A stretch of DNA of 64,000 nucleotides from Bacteroidia bacterium (lineage in GTDB: Bacteria; Bacteroidota; Bacteroidia; Flavobacteriales; Flavobacteriaceae), in assembly GCA_030427985.1 (NCBI GenBank), contig JAUIBH010000008.1, positions 1 to 64,000 on the forward strand, read 5' to 3'. Each line of letters opens with the position of its first letter. The stretch's first letter is position 1. Shown here in pieces: positions 19,803 through 30,597 of the stretch. The notes under the pieces are model-generated. The model was not told where the DNA came from. It saw only the letters and a program-made list of their open reading frames with translations, and did not search any database. The translations under genes and the position numbers were made by a program.

Positions 19803-20513
19803 TTAGGCTTTAACAAGCTCTTCGTTAAACTTATAGCCAACGCCCCAAGTGGTTAAAATATACTTGGGCTTGCCCATGTCGGGTTCTATCTTGGATCTAA
19901 GACGATTGATATGGGAATTTACTGTATGTTCATACCCACGAAAGTCATACCCCCATATCATGTTCAATAATTTGGAGCGGTCATAACTCTTCCCTGGGTT
20001 GGAAGACAATAGTACCAGTAATTCAAATTCCTTTGGAGAGAGCTCCACTTTTTCACCCTTTAGGAGCACCTTCCGCATTTCAATGTCAATGAGCAACGTC
20101 TCAAACTGTAGTATTTTAGTGTTGTCGATGGATTGTTCAAGATTATCCAGCTTCTGTCGCCTAAAAATGGCTTTGACCCGAGCAATGAATTCCCGAACAC
20201 TAAAGGGTTTGGTCAAGTAATCATCTGCTCCAACCTCAAGCCCCAAGACCTTGTCAATTTCTTCAGATCTTGAGGTAAGCATCATAACGGGAGTGGTTAT
20301 GTTGTTGGCTCTTAATTTTTGACAGAGCTCAATACCATCCATTTCTGGGAGCATGACATCCAAGATGATGAGGTCGGGATTTTTGTTCATTGCCTGGTTG
20401 AGACCTCCAATTCCATTAGTTTCGTTTATAACATCGCACCCTAAGTCCTTTAGATGTATTTGTAGTAAACGAACAATTTCCAGATCATCCTCAACTATAA
20501 GTACATTTTTCAT
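19803..20513 (-). CDS. OmpR/PhoB family response regulator
   Basis: Receiver domain (VEDDLEIVRLL, LIILDVMLPEMDG, MLTSRSEEIDKVLGLEVGADDYLTKPF) and winged helix (LSPKEFELLVLLSSNPGKSYDRSKLLNMIWGYDFRGYEHTVNSHINRLRSKIE). Confidence 0.96.
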   Translation of the reverse strand: MKNVLIVEDDLEIVRLLQIHLKDLGCDVINETNGIGGLNQAMNKNPDLIILDVMLPEMDGIELCQKLRANNITTPVMMLTSRSEEIDKVLGLEVGADDYLTKPFSVREFIARVKAIFRRQKLDNLEQSIDNTKILQFETLLIDIEMRKVLLKGEKVELSPKEFELLVLLSSNPGKSYDRSKLLNMIWGYDFRGYEHTVNSHINRLRSKIEPDMGKPKYILTTWGVGYKFNEELVKA

Positions 20514-20783
20514 GGCTTAACCTACTTTTAAATGGTGGAACGGAAGTTTTTAAACCTCACCAAAACCATCTGGCTTGGTTAAGCAGTCTTGTTTTAAGCT
20601 TAAACTTTACAAGATTTTTTCACTTTAACATACTCCAGGTAGATGGATGCCATGGGATTTTTAGGTTACCCATCATTAGTGATTCTAGATGAAAAAAGGA
20701 TTTTCTCACCCTTAAAATTTGGCTTTGGATGGGTTATGGTGACTTGTTGTTTTCCCTCTCCTTATCAAGGTGTCTTTCATAAG

Positions 20784-20818
20784 AAAAGCCCTGATATTAA
20801 TCGGTTATCAGGGCTTTT
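20784..20818 (-). terminator. Strong hairpin terminator downstream of the carboxylesterase gene
   Basis: AAAAGCCCTGAT ... ATCAGGGCTTTT perfect 12-bp inverted repeat. Confidence 0.85.
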
Positions 20819-20970
20819 GTGTTTTTGGTTGTCACCTTAAATTGACCCAAAGTTTATGAGGTTCAAGTATTAAGATGTTCAATAGAATGTTTTAAAAAGG
20901 GGCATTTACATGCTTTACTTTAATGGATATCACCCTCAATTTAGAAAATATCTCCAGTATAAAAGTTAGG

Positions 20971-22563
20971 TTATTTATTTGATACAAATTCCATAAGTTT
21001 TCTATCATGGTTGGTGACAATTTTACACTCATCGTCAAAGTACATGGTAATTCCATTTTCCTTGGTGTATGGATCCCATTTTGGTAATTTCCAAGTGACA
21101 TTGGGATTGCCGTTTTTGGCAAAATTCAACCAAGCTGAACTCATTTTGTCCGCAAGTTCCCATGCTTCATCCGAATTTCCGGTCCAGTCTTCCCTTAAAT
21201 CCACATTGTTGAACGCCAGTGGAATATCCAATCCGTGAAAAGAGCCTTTGGAGCTATTTTCAACTGGACTTTTCCAAGCCAATAAATAAAGATAAATAGG
21301 CACATCTCTTTTTTCTGCCCTCTCATCCGCGGTTCTTATGGTATTGGGTCGGAAAACGGTATCGATGGACAAAAGATCTTGAGGAGTAAAATCAGGATAT
21401 GCCTCTTTGTACAGCGAAACGTAATCTTTGGTCTGTTCCCCATACGTCTCTTGTAAACGTTCTTCTGCCTCTTCCAAGCTCAATTCTTTTTCGGAATAAG
21501 CAGTTTGCATGAGTTCGTTCAAGGTGGTTCCCATCATAAGGGGTATATCTTTTGATATATCCGAGAACCCAGGACTAAAGGGTTGCTGTAAAAGTACGCT
21601 TCCATCCACGGAAGGGGCAAACCCAAACATGGTTGGAGAACCAGGTTTTCTTGGGCCAGAAATCTCCATAACGGCATCGTTTCCGGCTTTTACAAGGTCG
21701 GCGTAAGGTATGGTATTGAGCTTATCCAAATCTTCTGAACCGATATTTAGGTTTTCAAGCACTTTAGATCCGAGCGCTTGGGATTTTTCTTCGGTCATTA
21801 CATTAAGCAATGTTCCACTTTGAATAATGGCCTTATGAAACAAACCTTTGGCAGCAGGCATGCACATAAGTGTTCCTACTTTTCCTCCTCCTCCCGATTC
21901 ACCAAAAATGGTTACGTTGGAAGAGTCGCCTCCAAAATTCCCAATATTGCTTTGTACCCATTCAAGGGCCTTCACAACATCGAGCATACCCACATTGGCC
22001 GATTGGGCATATTTATCGCCATGTGCCGATAGGTCTAGAAAACCAAGAATGTTCAGACGGTGATTTACGGAAACAATTACCACATCTCCTTTTTTGGCCA
22101 AAGCTTTGCCATAAGTCATTGGATCATTGCTGCTCCCAACACGGAATCCTCCACCATGTAACCAAAACATAACCGGGCGCTTTTTTCCGTCGTTTACACC
22201 ATTGGTCCAAACATTCACACTAAAAAGTTTGGCTTCATCCATATCAGCATCATCGATCCAAGGAACGATTTGTTTTGCAACGGGTCCAAAATCTGTGCAT
22301 TCCCGCACCTCTTTCCATGGCTCTGGATCTTTTGGAGGCATAAACCTTTCCGCTTTGGCATAGGGAATCCCCTTGAAAGCATAAACTCCATCCTCCTTAC
22401 TGCCAGACACCTCACCAGAGGAAGTCTGTACAATGGGGTTTTCATTTTTGATTGGAGCTTTCTCCTCTGTTCGGCATCCAAAAGAAAATAGTACCAAGAG
22501 GACCAATAGCAGTTTTCCCATTTTTAAGGGTGCTGTATGATGTCTGTGTTTGTAGCTGTGCAT
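20971..22563 (-). CDS. Type-B carboxylesterase/lipase family protein
   Basis: PVMFWLHGGGFRVGSSND, VNHRLNILGFLDLS, WVQSNIGNFGGDSSNVTIFGESGGGGKVGTL, SFHGLDIPLAFNN. Start set to MHSYKHRHH (22563). Confidence 0.93.
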   Translation of the reverse strand: MHSYKHRHHTAPLKMGKLLLVLLVLFSFGCRTEEKAPIKNENPIVQTSSGEVSGSKEDGVYAFKGIPYAKAERFMPPKDPEPWKEVRECTDFGPVAKQIVPWIDDADMDEAKLFSVNVWTNGVNDGKKRPVMFWLHGGGFRVGSSNDPMTYGKALAKKGDVVIVSVNHRLNILGFLDLSAHGDKYAQSANVGMLDVVKALEWVQSNIGNFGGDSSNVTIFGESGGGGKVGTLMCMPAAKGLFHKAIIQSGTLLNVMTEEKSQALGSKVLENLNIGSEDLDKLNTIPYADLVKAGNDAVMEISGPRKPGSPTMFGFAPSVDGSVLLQQPFSPGFSDISKDIPLMMGTTLNELMQTAYSEKELSLEEAEERLQETYGEQTKDYVSLYKEAYPDFTPQDLLSIDTVFRPNTIRTADERAEKRDVPIYLYLLAWKSPVENSSKGSFHGLDIPLAFNNVDLREDWTGNSDEAWELADKMSSAWLNFAKNGNPNVTWKLPKWDPYTKENGITMYFDDECKIVTNHDRKLMEFVSNK

Positions 22564-22638
22564 TGATTTTTTGCATAAATCAACACGCCTAACACTAGGT
22601 ATTAAGATCATTATAGAATTAAATTACGTGATTTATTC

Positions 22639-23589
22639 TTACTCCTTTTCTTTCAAAAATCCGTTTACATCCAACCAATGTGTGAAAGCATCAAACCATT
22701 TGTTGCTAGTTCGGTTGGGGTTTCCTAGGCCGAAACCGTGACCACCGTTCTGGTAAAGGTGAAATTCAACAGGAATGCCTGCTTTGTACCAAGAATCGAT
22801 AACCCCAAACTGGCCTCTAAAAAGAAAGTCATCCGAAGCAATAGCATTGAACATGGCGGGTGCGTTTTCTGGAACTTCAACGGGTCCCATACCACCATAA
22901 ATAGGGCCTATAAAGGCTAATTTCATGGTTTTGGAGTTTAGTGTGGAATGCATGGTAAGTCCGGCACCGGCCGAAAAACCGATCATCCCTATTCTTTCAG
23001 TGTCCACGCCCCATTCATCGGCACGATCTATGATCATGGCATATGCGGCTTCAGCATCTTCCAATTGGTTGGAAAGATCGCGTTGTGGTGGAGCCGGCGG
23101 TGTATCCTCTTCTTCTGCTTCGTCTTCGGAAGGTGGTGGCGGTGCAGTTCGTGGTCTGTTCATCCAGGCAGTAAAATCGTCAAGTGATTCCGGAGTTGGG
23201 TGCAATCTGTATTTGAGTACAAAAGCAGCAATACCTTTTTTTGCAAGGGCTTCTGCTACTTCCCAACCCTCATTGCCCATGGAAAGCCATCTAAAACCAC
23301 CTCCAGGTGCCACAATCACGGCAGCCCCGTTTGCTTTTCCGGGTTCGGGAAGAAATGGGGTAAGGGTGGCGGTGGTAATGTTGCGCGCCATTGGATCGCC
23401 CCATTGGCGAAACCATGATTCGGATGCGGGTTGATCCTCAACTCCACCTGTATTAAGCAGAATGGCATTGGGCTCATCGGGAGCATCAAGTGGGTAAATG
23501 GTTCCATCTTGGGACATAAGATTCCCAGTACTGTGTAACATCACCAATAAAACTAGTGATCTACCAAATTTGTTTAATGTTGCGTGCAT
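22639..23589 (-). CDS. Alpha/beta hydrolase, acetyl-esterase-like, secreted
   Basis: VIVAPGGGFRWLSMGNEG, GFSAGAGLTMH nucleophile elbow, GGHGFGLG. Contains a Pro/Glu-rich insertion (RPRTAPPPPSEDEAEEEDTPPAPPQRD). Confidence 0.85.
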   Translation of the reverse strand: MHATLNKFGRSLVLLVMLHSTGNLMSQDGTIYPLDAPDEPNAILLNTGGVEDQPASESWFRQWGDPMARNITTATLTPFLPEPGKANGAAVIVAPGGGFRWLSMGNEGWEVAEALAKKGIAAFVLKYRLHPTPESLDDFTAWMNRPRTAPPPPSEDEAEEEDTPPAPPQRDLSNQLEDAEAAYAMIIDRADEWGVDTERIGMIGFSAGAGLTMHSTLNSKTMKLAFIGPIYGGMGPVEVPENAPAMFNAIASDDFLFRGQFGVIDSWYKAGIPVEFHLYQNGGHGFGLGNPNRTSNKWFDAFTHWLDVNGFLKEKE

Positions 23590-24400
23590 TTGAATAAAGT
23601 TTATTGTTAGTTGCAAAATATAGTGTAAAAAACACATTTATAATGCAATATACTATTTTTCAGTTATCTAAATCCAAATGAGACTTTCAAAAGCAGTGCG
23701 ATGTAAAAAATTAGTATTTCTTTAACTGTTAAGGATGACGAAAGTTTTGTTTTCGAGATGAGACTTATAGTACAAATGTGATATATGTAACAATCAATGG
23801 ATGAAGTAAGCTCTAATATTTGGTAACTTAATTAAAGCAATAGCTCAACAGAATTAATAAGGAGGGATAGCAACTGTGTTGCACAGGTACGAATCATTTT
23901 TGGATCCAAAATTAGGTGCTTTCATAGATATTGTCCCGAGAAAGAGGTTTTTGACTTCTTTCCATGGAATGCAACATTTGAAATAATGGTAAGGGTTTGC
24001 CTTGGTGTTTATGGGAACAAATTTTAATTGTGAGGATGAATTGATGACGCCCAATCCCTTTTATTTTCCGCCTTTGTTTTTGTGTTTTTTACTATATTCA
24101 CACTTTTTGGAGATGCTAATTAGAAGATTTTCAATCTAGCGGTGCTATTTTCTAAACTAGTTGATTTAGGACGCAATTGCGGAAGCATATTGCAAATAGG
24201 ATCAAAGAGAAAAAAATACGGGATATGAAGTCTGACAATTGGCCATAATTCATGAAAAATAAAAAAGACAACAACAATTAATCGAACTATTTTTTGGTCT
24301 TATAAAATGATTTGGGTTGCATACAATCTAAATAACTTTCTATGACAAACCTTATCTAGTTTTTTGAAAGAACCTTTAAAACGAAACAATTACCAATCAC

Positions 24401-25558
24401 ATGAAAATACTCAAACCATTTTTTTTGATTTTAGCGGTAGTACCTTTGTTCATTTGCTGCAAACAAACCAAAGAAGAGCCCGCAGAAGAACCCGCAAAAC
24501 CTATCACACTAAGAAACGTTTATGAAGATGCTTTTTATATTGGAACCGCATTGAACAGGTTTCAGATAGACGAAACCGATTCTGTAATGGCAAGCATTGT
24601 TGGAAGGGAATTTAACAGCATTACCGCAGAGAACATCATGAAGTCAATGATGATTCACCCTCAAAAAGATACCTTTAATTATGAAATGGCCGATAAGTTT
24701 GTTGCACTGGGGGAAAAGTACGACATGTTCATCCACGGGCACACATTAATTTGGCACAGTCAATTATCACCTTGGTTTAGAAGTATTGAGGACAGTTTAG
24801 AGTTCGCTACTGCGGCAGAAAACCATGTCAAGGATATCACATCAAAATACAAGGGCAAGATTGATTCTTGGGATGTTGTCAATGAAGCTTTGAATGAGGA
24901 TGGAACCTTGAGAAAGTCAATTTTTCTAGAAAAAATGGGTGAAGCATACTTGGCTTCTGCATTTAAATGGACCGCAGAAGTTGACCCAGACGCGGACCTG
25001 TACTACAATGATTACAATATGACCAACCCCGAAAAAAGACAAGGGGCCATAAGAATGGTCAAGAATATTTTGGATCAGGGAATAAAAGTGGATGGCATTG
25101 GAATGCAAGGCCACTGGCACTTGAATTCGCCATCACTGGAAGAAATTGAGCAAAGTATTTTGGATTATTCCGCGCTTGGGGTAAAGGTAGCCATTACGGA
25201 ATTGGATGTTAGTGTATTGCCCAACCCATGGGATTTGGAAGGAGCGGAAATCAGCCAAAATTTTGAAAACAGTGAGACTATGAACCCTTACACCAATGGC
25301 TTGCCAGATTCAGTTCAGGTACAATTGGCCAACAGATATAAAGACATCTTCAACCTCTTTCTAAAACATAAGGACAAAATTAGCAGAGTTACCTTTTGGG
25401 GGGTCAGTGATGGACAATCATGGTTGAACGGTTTCCCAATCAGGGGAAGAACCAATTACCCATTATTATTTGATAGGGAGCTACAACCAAAGGCAGCCTA
25501 TGATAGCATCATTGCGTTAAAGAAAAGATTTGACGAGCAACAGAATCCAGCTAATTAA
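24401..25558 (+). CDS. Endo-1,4-beta-xylanase, glycoside hydrolase family 10, lipoprotein
   Basis: Lipobox (VPLFICCKQ); GHTLIWHSQLSPWF; acid/base WDVVNEAL; nucleophile AITELDVSVLP; GVSDGQSWL. Confidence 0.96.
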   Translation: MKILKPFFLILAVVPLFICCKQTKEEPAEEPAKPITLRNVYEDAFYIGTALNRFQIDETDSVMASIVGREFNSITAENIMKSMMIHPQKDTFNYEMADKFVALGEKYDMFIHGHTLIWHSQLSPWFRSIEDSLEFATAAENHVKDITSKYKGKIDSWDVVNEALNEDGTLRKSIFLEKMGEAYLASAFKWTAEVDPDADLYYNDYNMTNPEKRQGAIRMVKNILDQGIKVDGIGMQGHWHLNSPSLEEIEQSILDYSALGVKVAITELDVSVLPNPWDLEGAEISQNFENSETMNPYTNGLPDSVQVQLANRYKDIFNLFLKHKDKISRVTFWGVSDGQSWLNGFPIRGRTNYPLLFDRELQPKAAYDSIIALKKRFDEQQNPAN

Positions 25559-25566
25559 CTCCATCA

Positions 25567-26981
25567 ATGAATATAGAATCTCACAAACTATCGGTAAGGG
25601 AAAAAATTGGGTATAGCCTTGGAGACCTTGCCGCCAATTTGGTCTTCCAGACACTGGTGACCTATTTGGCCTATTTTTATACGGACATATATGGGCTTAA
25701 GGCCAACGATGCCTCAGCCGTTACATTGGTCGTAGGTTTAATAGCCGCATTTGCATTTAATCCCTTAATGGGGGTAATAGCGGATAGAACAGTAACCAAA
25801 TGGGGAAAATTTCGTCCTTGGATCCTTTGGACGGCCATTCCTTTGGGTGTTGCCGCCATATTGGCTTTTAGCACTCCAGATTTTTCATATAAAGGAAAGG
25901 TAATCTATGCCGTAGTCACCTATACGCTTCTTCTGCTCTTGTACGCTGCAAATAATTTGCCCTACTCGGCTTTGAGTGGTGTAATTACCGGCGATATGAA
26001 AGAGCGCAACAGCCTTTCCGCATATCGGTTTATTGCCGTGATGGGAGCGCAGTTCTTTGTTCAGGTTTTTATGTACGACTTAATCTTAAAAGCAGGTGAC
26101 GGAAATAAAGCCGCAGGAATGGAAACCGTAATGACATGGCTAGCGGTAATAGGAACCGTTATGTTGCTGATTACCTTTTTCGCCACCAAAGAACGTGTGG
26201 TGCCAAAACCAGAGCAAAAATCCAGTATAAAGGAAGATTTAGGGGATTTGATAAAAAACAGGCCTTGGATCATTATGTTGACCATAACAACCTTGGTTTT
26301 TATAACCTTGGCCATGAAAGGAGGCTCATACGTCTATTATTTTGAAAACTATGTTGATCAACAAAGTCTAAATGCTTTTTTAAATCCCATGAAGAGCTTT
26401 TTACCAACCTTTGAAAACGACACCTCATTGGGATTGGGTGTGTTTAACGGTGGTGGTATTCTTGTGGGCTTGATCGGCATTGCACTTTCCAAAAAATTGG
26501 CCGATAAATATGGCAAACGAAATGTATTTGGGGCTTCATTGTTTATATCCACACTGTTCATTATAGCGTTCTACTTTTTTCCACCCAATGCCGTAGGAAT
26601 CATTTTTGGCACTCAGATATTGCACATGTTTTTCTATGGTATCAGCACCCCCATTTTATGGACCATGATTGCCGATGTTGCCGATTATTCAGAATGGAAA
26701 ACAACACGGCGGGCGACTGCAATTATTTTTTCGGCTATGATGGTGGGACTTAAAGGAGGGCTAAGCATTGGTAGCGCATTGGTCGCTTGGATTTTGGGAC
26801 TTTATCATTACATTACCAAAGAAGCGGCGATTCCCGGTGTGGAAACCGTACAACCCGAAAGTGCCATAGAGGGAACACGAATGTTAGTAAGTATATACCC
26901 TGCAATTCCTTATTGTTCTTTTATGAAATTAATAAAAGGATGGAATTACAGATAGAGACCGAATTAAAAGGAAGAAGATAA
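25567..26981 (+). CDS. GPH-family sodium/cation:glycoside symporter (MFS), apparent C-terminal frameshift
   Basis: MNIESHKLSVREKIGYSLGDLAANLVFQ; ...ATAIIFSAMMVGLKGGLSIGSALVAWILG. Frame 1 ends at 26955 with an atypical tail; the family-like tail LLFFYEINKRMELQIETELKGRR* lies in another frame ending at 26981. Confidence 0.85.
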
Positions 26982-26996
26982 TTCAAAACAATTAAA

Positions 26997-28034
26997 ATGC
27001 CGGAAGATAGTATAGACCATATCGATTTTGATGAGTTAAACAAAAAAGCAATAGCACAACCTATTGTTTCCCATATGTACACTGCGGACCCATCTGCACA
27101 TTATTTTAATGGTAAAATATATATTTACCCATCGCACGATATTGATGGAGGGGAAGCCTTTGACGATTTGGGTAGTCATTTTGCCATGGAAGACTACCAT
27201 GTTATTTCCATGGATAGTGTAGACAGTGAAGCTGTGGACCACGGTGTAGCGTTGCATGTGGACGATGTGCCATGGGCAGAAAAACAAATGTGGGCGCCAG
27301 ATGCAGCCCATAAAGATGGAAAATACTACCTGTTTTTTCCGGCGAAGGGATATGATGGAATCTTCAGGATTGGGGTAGCCGTTAGCGATTCACCTGTAGG
27401 ACCGTTTACCCCACAGCCCGAAGCCATTAAAGGAAGCTTTTCCATAGATCCCGCCGTTTTTGAAGATGAAGATGGGAGTTACTACATGTATTTTGGAGGC
27501 CTTTGGGGCGGACAACTACAACGCTGGAGAACGGGGGAATTCAATGCGGAACAACCAGAAAGTCCAACAGCACACATCCCCGAAGATGATGAAACGTCAC
27601 TTATGCCCAAAATTGCAAAAATGACCGATGACTTATTGGAATTTGCAGAAGAACCAAAGGACGTTCTGATTATTGATGAAGATGGCAACCCAATATTGGC
27701 TGGGGACAATGACAGACGATTTTTTGAAGCAGCATGGTTACACAAACACAATGGCAAGTACTATTTCTCCTATTCCACTGGAGATACACACTTTATTTGT
27801 TATGCCGTTGGCGACAATCCATACGGGCCATTTACCTACAAAGGAAGGATATTGGAGCCAGTTGTAGGTTGGACCACCCACCATTCTGTTTGCAAAGTTG
27901 ACGGAAAATGGTATTTATTTTACCATGATTCAAGCTTATCAAAAGGGGTAACCCATTTGAGGTCCGTAAAAGTAAGTGAGATTGAACATGATGCAAATGG
28001 ACTTATCAAAACTCTAAAGCCTTATAGGGAGTAA
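26997..28034 (+). CDS. Glycoside hydrolase family 43 protein (xylosidase/arabinofuranosidase type), no signal peptide
   Basis: MYTADPSAHYFNGKIYIYPSHD (catalytic base), IDPAVFEDEDGSYYMYFGG, FFEAAWLHKHNGKYYFSYS (acid). Confidence 0.93.
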   Translation: MPEDSIDHIDFDELNKKAIAQPIVSHMYTADPSAHYFNGKIYIYPSHDIDGGEAFDDLGSHFAMEDYHVISMDSVDSEAVDHGVALHVDDVPWAEKQMWAPDAAHKDGKYYLFFPAKGYDGIFRIGVAVSDSPVGPFTPQPEAIKGSFSIDPAVFEDEDGSYYMYFGGLWGGQLQRWRTGEFNAEQPESPTAHIPEDDETSLMPKIAKMTDDLLEFAEEPKDVLIIDEDGNPILAGDNDRRFFEAAWLHKHNGKYYFSYSTGDTHFICYAVGDNPYGPFTYKGRILEPVVGWTTHHSVCKVDGKWYLFYHDSSLSKGVTHLRSVKVSEIEHDANGLIKTLKPYRE

Positions 28035-28085
28035 ATGTGAAGACTTTCTATTTAAAGGTTTATCTAAAATCGAATCAATCTTTTT

Positions 28086-28118
28086 GGGAGGCAAAGTAGT
28101 TTGTCTCCCATTTTTTTT
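28086..28118. terminator. Bidirectional terminator between convergent GH43 and lacI-type genes
   Basis: GGGAGGCAAA-GTAG-TTTGTCTCCC followed by TTTTTTTT. Confidence 0.75.
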
Positions 28119-29142
28119 AGACTGGCATTGCTTGAGTGGATTTCCGTACCACTAGATTTGTTTTGATGATTTTTGTTTCAAAATCATGGGTGTTTTTGCC
28201 CTCTATTCGGTCAATTAATATGTTAGCGGCATTTTCGCCAATAAATTTTCCATGTTGACTGACCATTGTTGCCGGAGGACTGACATACTTTGAAAGTTCT
28301 CCGTTGGTAAATCCAATAATGGCTATATCCTTGGGAATCTGATATCCCTTGGAACGTACCATATTCATCACTTTTACGGTGGTGATTTCATCAAAAACCA
28401 ATATCCCATCAATTTTTTCCAAGTCCAATGAAATGGAAAGTGTAAGCTCCAAGTCTTCTTTAGGATCTATGGGCACTATTAAATCAGCATCAAAAGGCAG
28501 TCCTTTTTCCTGTAATGCTTTTTTATACCCTTCCACTCTTAACCTTCCAATGGAAGAATTTGTTATGGGATTGACCACTGCAATTTTTCTGCATCCGGTC
28601 TCTATAAAATGGATGGTGGCCCTGTAGGCCGCTTCAAGATCATCAACAATTACCTTATCACAATCAATAAGATCAGTGACCCTATCAAACATGACCATGG
28701 GTATTTGCTTGTCCTGTAATTCCTTGAAATGCTGCACGTGACTGGAAAGTTCGGTTTCTGCAGCTACTGTTGAAATAATCACTCCATCAACAGAACCGGA
28801 GCATAGAAAATCCAAAATTTTAATTTCCTTTTCTATGGATTCGTTGGTACTACAAGTGATGATGCTATACCCCCTTTGGTCCATTACCTGTTCTATTCCG
28901 TAAAGAACTTGGACAAAAAAGTAATTCAGCATATTGGGAATGACCACCCCAATGGTCTTCGTATTCCGATTTAATAAATTAAGGGCGACCCTATTGGGTT
29001 TGTAATGGTTCGCTTTGGCATATTCCTTTATACTTTCCCTAAGTTCCTTGCTGATTTCATGGCTATCATTAATGGCCTTGGAAACTGTTGATACGGATAC
29101 CTTAAAATGGGAAGCAATGGATTTAAGCGTTATTTTGGACAT
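28117..29142 (-). CDS. LacI family transcriptional regulator
   Basis: ITLKSIASHFKVSVSTVSKAINDSHEISKELRESIKEYAKANHYKPNRVALNL, followed by a periplasmic-binding-like domain. Confidence 0.96.
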   Translation of the reverse strand: MSKITLKSIASHFKVSVSTVSKAINDSHEISKELRESIKEYAKANHYKPNRVALNLLNRNTKTIGVVIPNMLNYFFVQVLYGIEQVMDQRGYSIITCSTNESIEKEIKILDFLCSGSVDGVIISTVAAETELSSHVQHFKELQDKQIPMVMFDRVTDLIDCDKVIVDDLEAAYRATIHFIETGCRKIAVVNPITNSSIGRLRVEGYKKALQEKGLPFDADLIVPIDPKEDLELTLSISLDLEKIDGILVFDEITTVKVMNMVRSKGYQIPKDIAIIGFTNGELSKYVSPPATMVSQHGKFIGENAANILIDRIEGKNTHDFETKIIKTNLVVRKSTQAMPV

Positions 29143-29271
29143 AGGAACCTATCATAAGCATTGATAGTAGAATATAAGTATTTTTTACTATCCGAAGCAT
29201 TGAAAACACAAAAATAGCATTCTATGATGGTACCTATGCCCAATCTTATTTACAAGATGATTCGTATTCGT

Positions 29272-30597
29272 TTAAACAAATCTATTTATAACATTTTCGA
29301 ACAATTCTTGTTTGCCACTGATTTGCTGAGGCTCGCCTGTTTTAACGGCATAATTATATAGATCCGTTAAACCTAGCTTTTCTGATACAAAGTCTGCGCC
29401 TTTTCCAGCTTCAAAGGAGGCATATCGGTTCTTCAACAATTCTTCGTAAGAAGAGTTTTCCAAGATTGCATCGGCGGCCAATAAGGCTTTTGCAAAAGTG
29501 TCGGCCCCTCCAATATGGGCTAAGAAGATATCCTCCAAATCGGTACTGTTTCTGCGGGTTTTGGCATCAAAGTTTACACCTCCACCTTGAAGTCCTCCAG
29601 ATTTTAGAAATACCAACATGGCTTCTGTAACTTCCAGAACATTATTGGGGAACTGATCGGTATCCCATCCATTTTGGTAATCCCCTCGGTTTGCATCAAT
29701 GCTTCCCAACATTCCAGCATTGGCAGCCACCTGCAATTCATGCTGAAACGTATGCTGTGCAAGAGTAGCATGGTTCACTTCAATGTTCAGTTTAAAATCA
29801 TTCTCAAGGCCATATTCACGAATGGAGTTGATGGAAGTAGCCGCATCAAAATCGTATTGATGTTTGGTGGGCTCCATGGGTTTGGGCTCAATAAAAAAGG
29901 TTCCAGTAAAGCCTTCTTTTCGGGCATAATCCTTGGCCATGTTTAAAAAGCGGCCAATGTTGTCCTGCTCCAATTTCATATTGGTGTTCAAGAGAGACAT
30001 ATAGCCTTCACGACCACCCCAGAAAACGTAGTTTTCACCACCTAGTGCTATTGTTGCATCCAAGGCCATCTTTACTTGGGCTCCCGCATGGGCCACTACA
30101 TCAAAGTTTGGATTTGAGGCAGCTCCGTTCATATATCTTGGGTTAGAGAAACAGTTTGCGGTTCCCCAAAGCAATTTTACACCTGATGAATTTTGCTTCT
30201 CCTTTAGATAATCTACTATTATGGATAATCTTTTTTCGGATTCCGCCAATGTATCTCCCTCGTCCACTAAATCAAAGTCGTGGAAACAATAGTAGTCAAA
30301 ACCTATTTTGGTAATGAACTCAAAGGCCGCATCCGCTTTTTCCTTGGCGGCGTTTATGGGGTCTGCATCTGTTGACCATGGAAATTGCTTTGTTCCGGGC
30401 CCAAAAGGATCCCCTCCGGTTCCGCACAAGGTATGCCAATACGCCATGGCAAACTTGAAATGCTCTCGCATGGTTTTCCCTGCCACAACTTGATCGGGAT
30501 TGTAAAATTTAAAAGCCAAAGGATTGTCAGATTCCTTGCCTTCAAACTTAATCTCGCCTATTCCTTTAAAATATTCTTTGTTACCTAAAAGTGCCAT
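29272..30597 (-). CDS. xylA: Xylose isomerase
   Basis: [70 protein letters not shown]. Confidence 0.97.
   Translation of the reverse strand: MALLGNKEYFKGIGEIKFEGKESDNPLAFKFYNPDQVVAGKTMREHFKFAMAYWHTLCGTGGDPFGPGTKQFPWSTDADPINAAKEKADAAFEFITKIGFDYYCFHDFDLVDEGDTLAESEKRLSIIVDYLKEKQNSSGVKLLWGTANCFSNPRYMNGAASNPNFDVVAHAGAQVKMALDATIALGGENYVFWGGREGYMSLLNTNMKLEQDNIGRFLNMAKDYARKEGFTGTFFIEPKPMEPTKHQYDFDAATSINSIREYGLENDFKLNIEVNHATLAQHTFQHELQVAANAGMLGSIDANRGDYQNGWDTDQFPNNVLEVTEAMLVFLKSGGLQGGGVNFDAKTRRNSTDLEDIFLAHIGGADTFAKALLAADAILENSSYEELLKNRYASFEAGKGADFVSEKLGLTDLYNYAVKTGEPQQISGKQELFENVINRFV

Noticed and set aside
20643-20840. 65-aa plus-strand ORF
   Set aside because: It spans the 20784-20818 terminator hairpin and has no coding signature.
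22925-23434. 169-aa plus-strand ORF with Ser/Gly-rich sequence
   Set aside because: Antisense shadow of the acetyl-esterase-like gene; its composition follows from the Pro/Glu-rich insertion on the coding strand.
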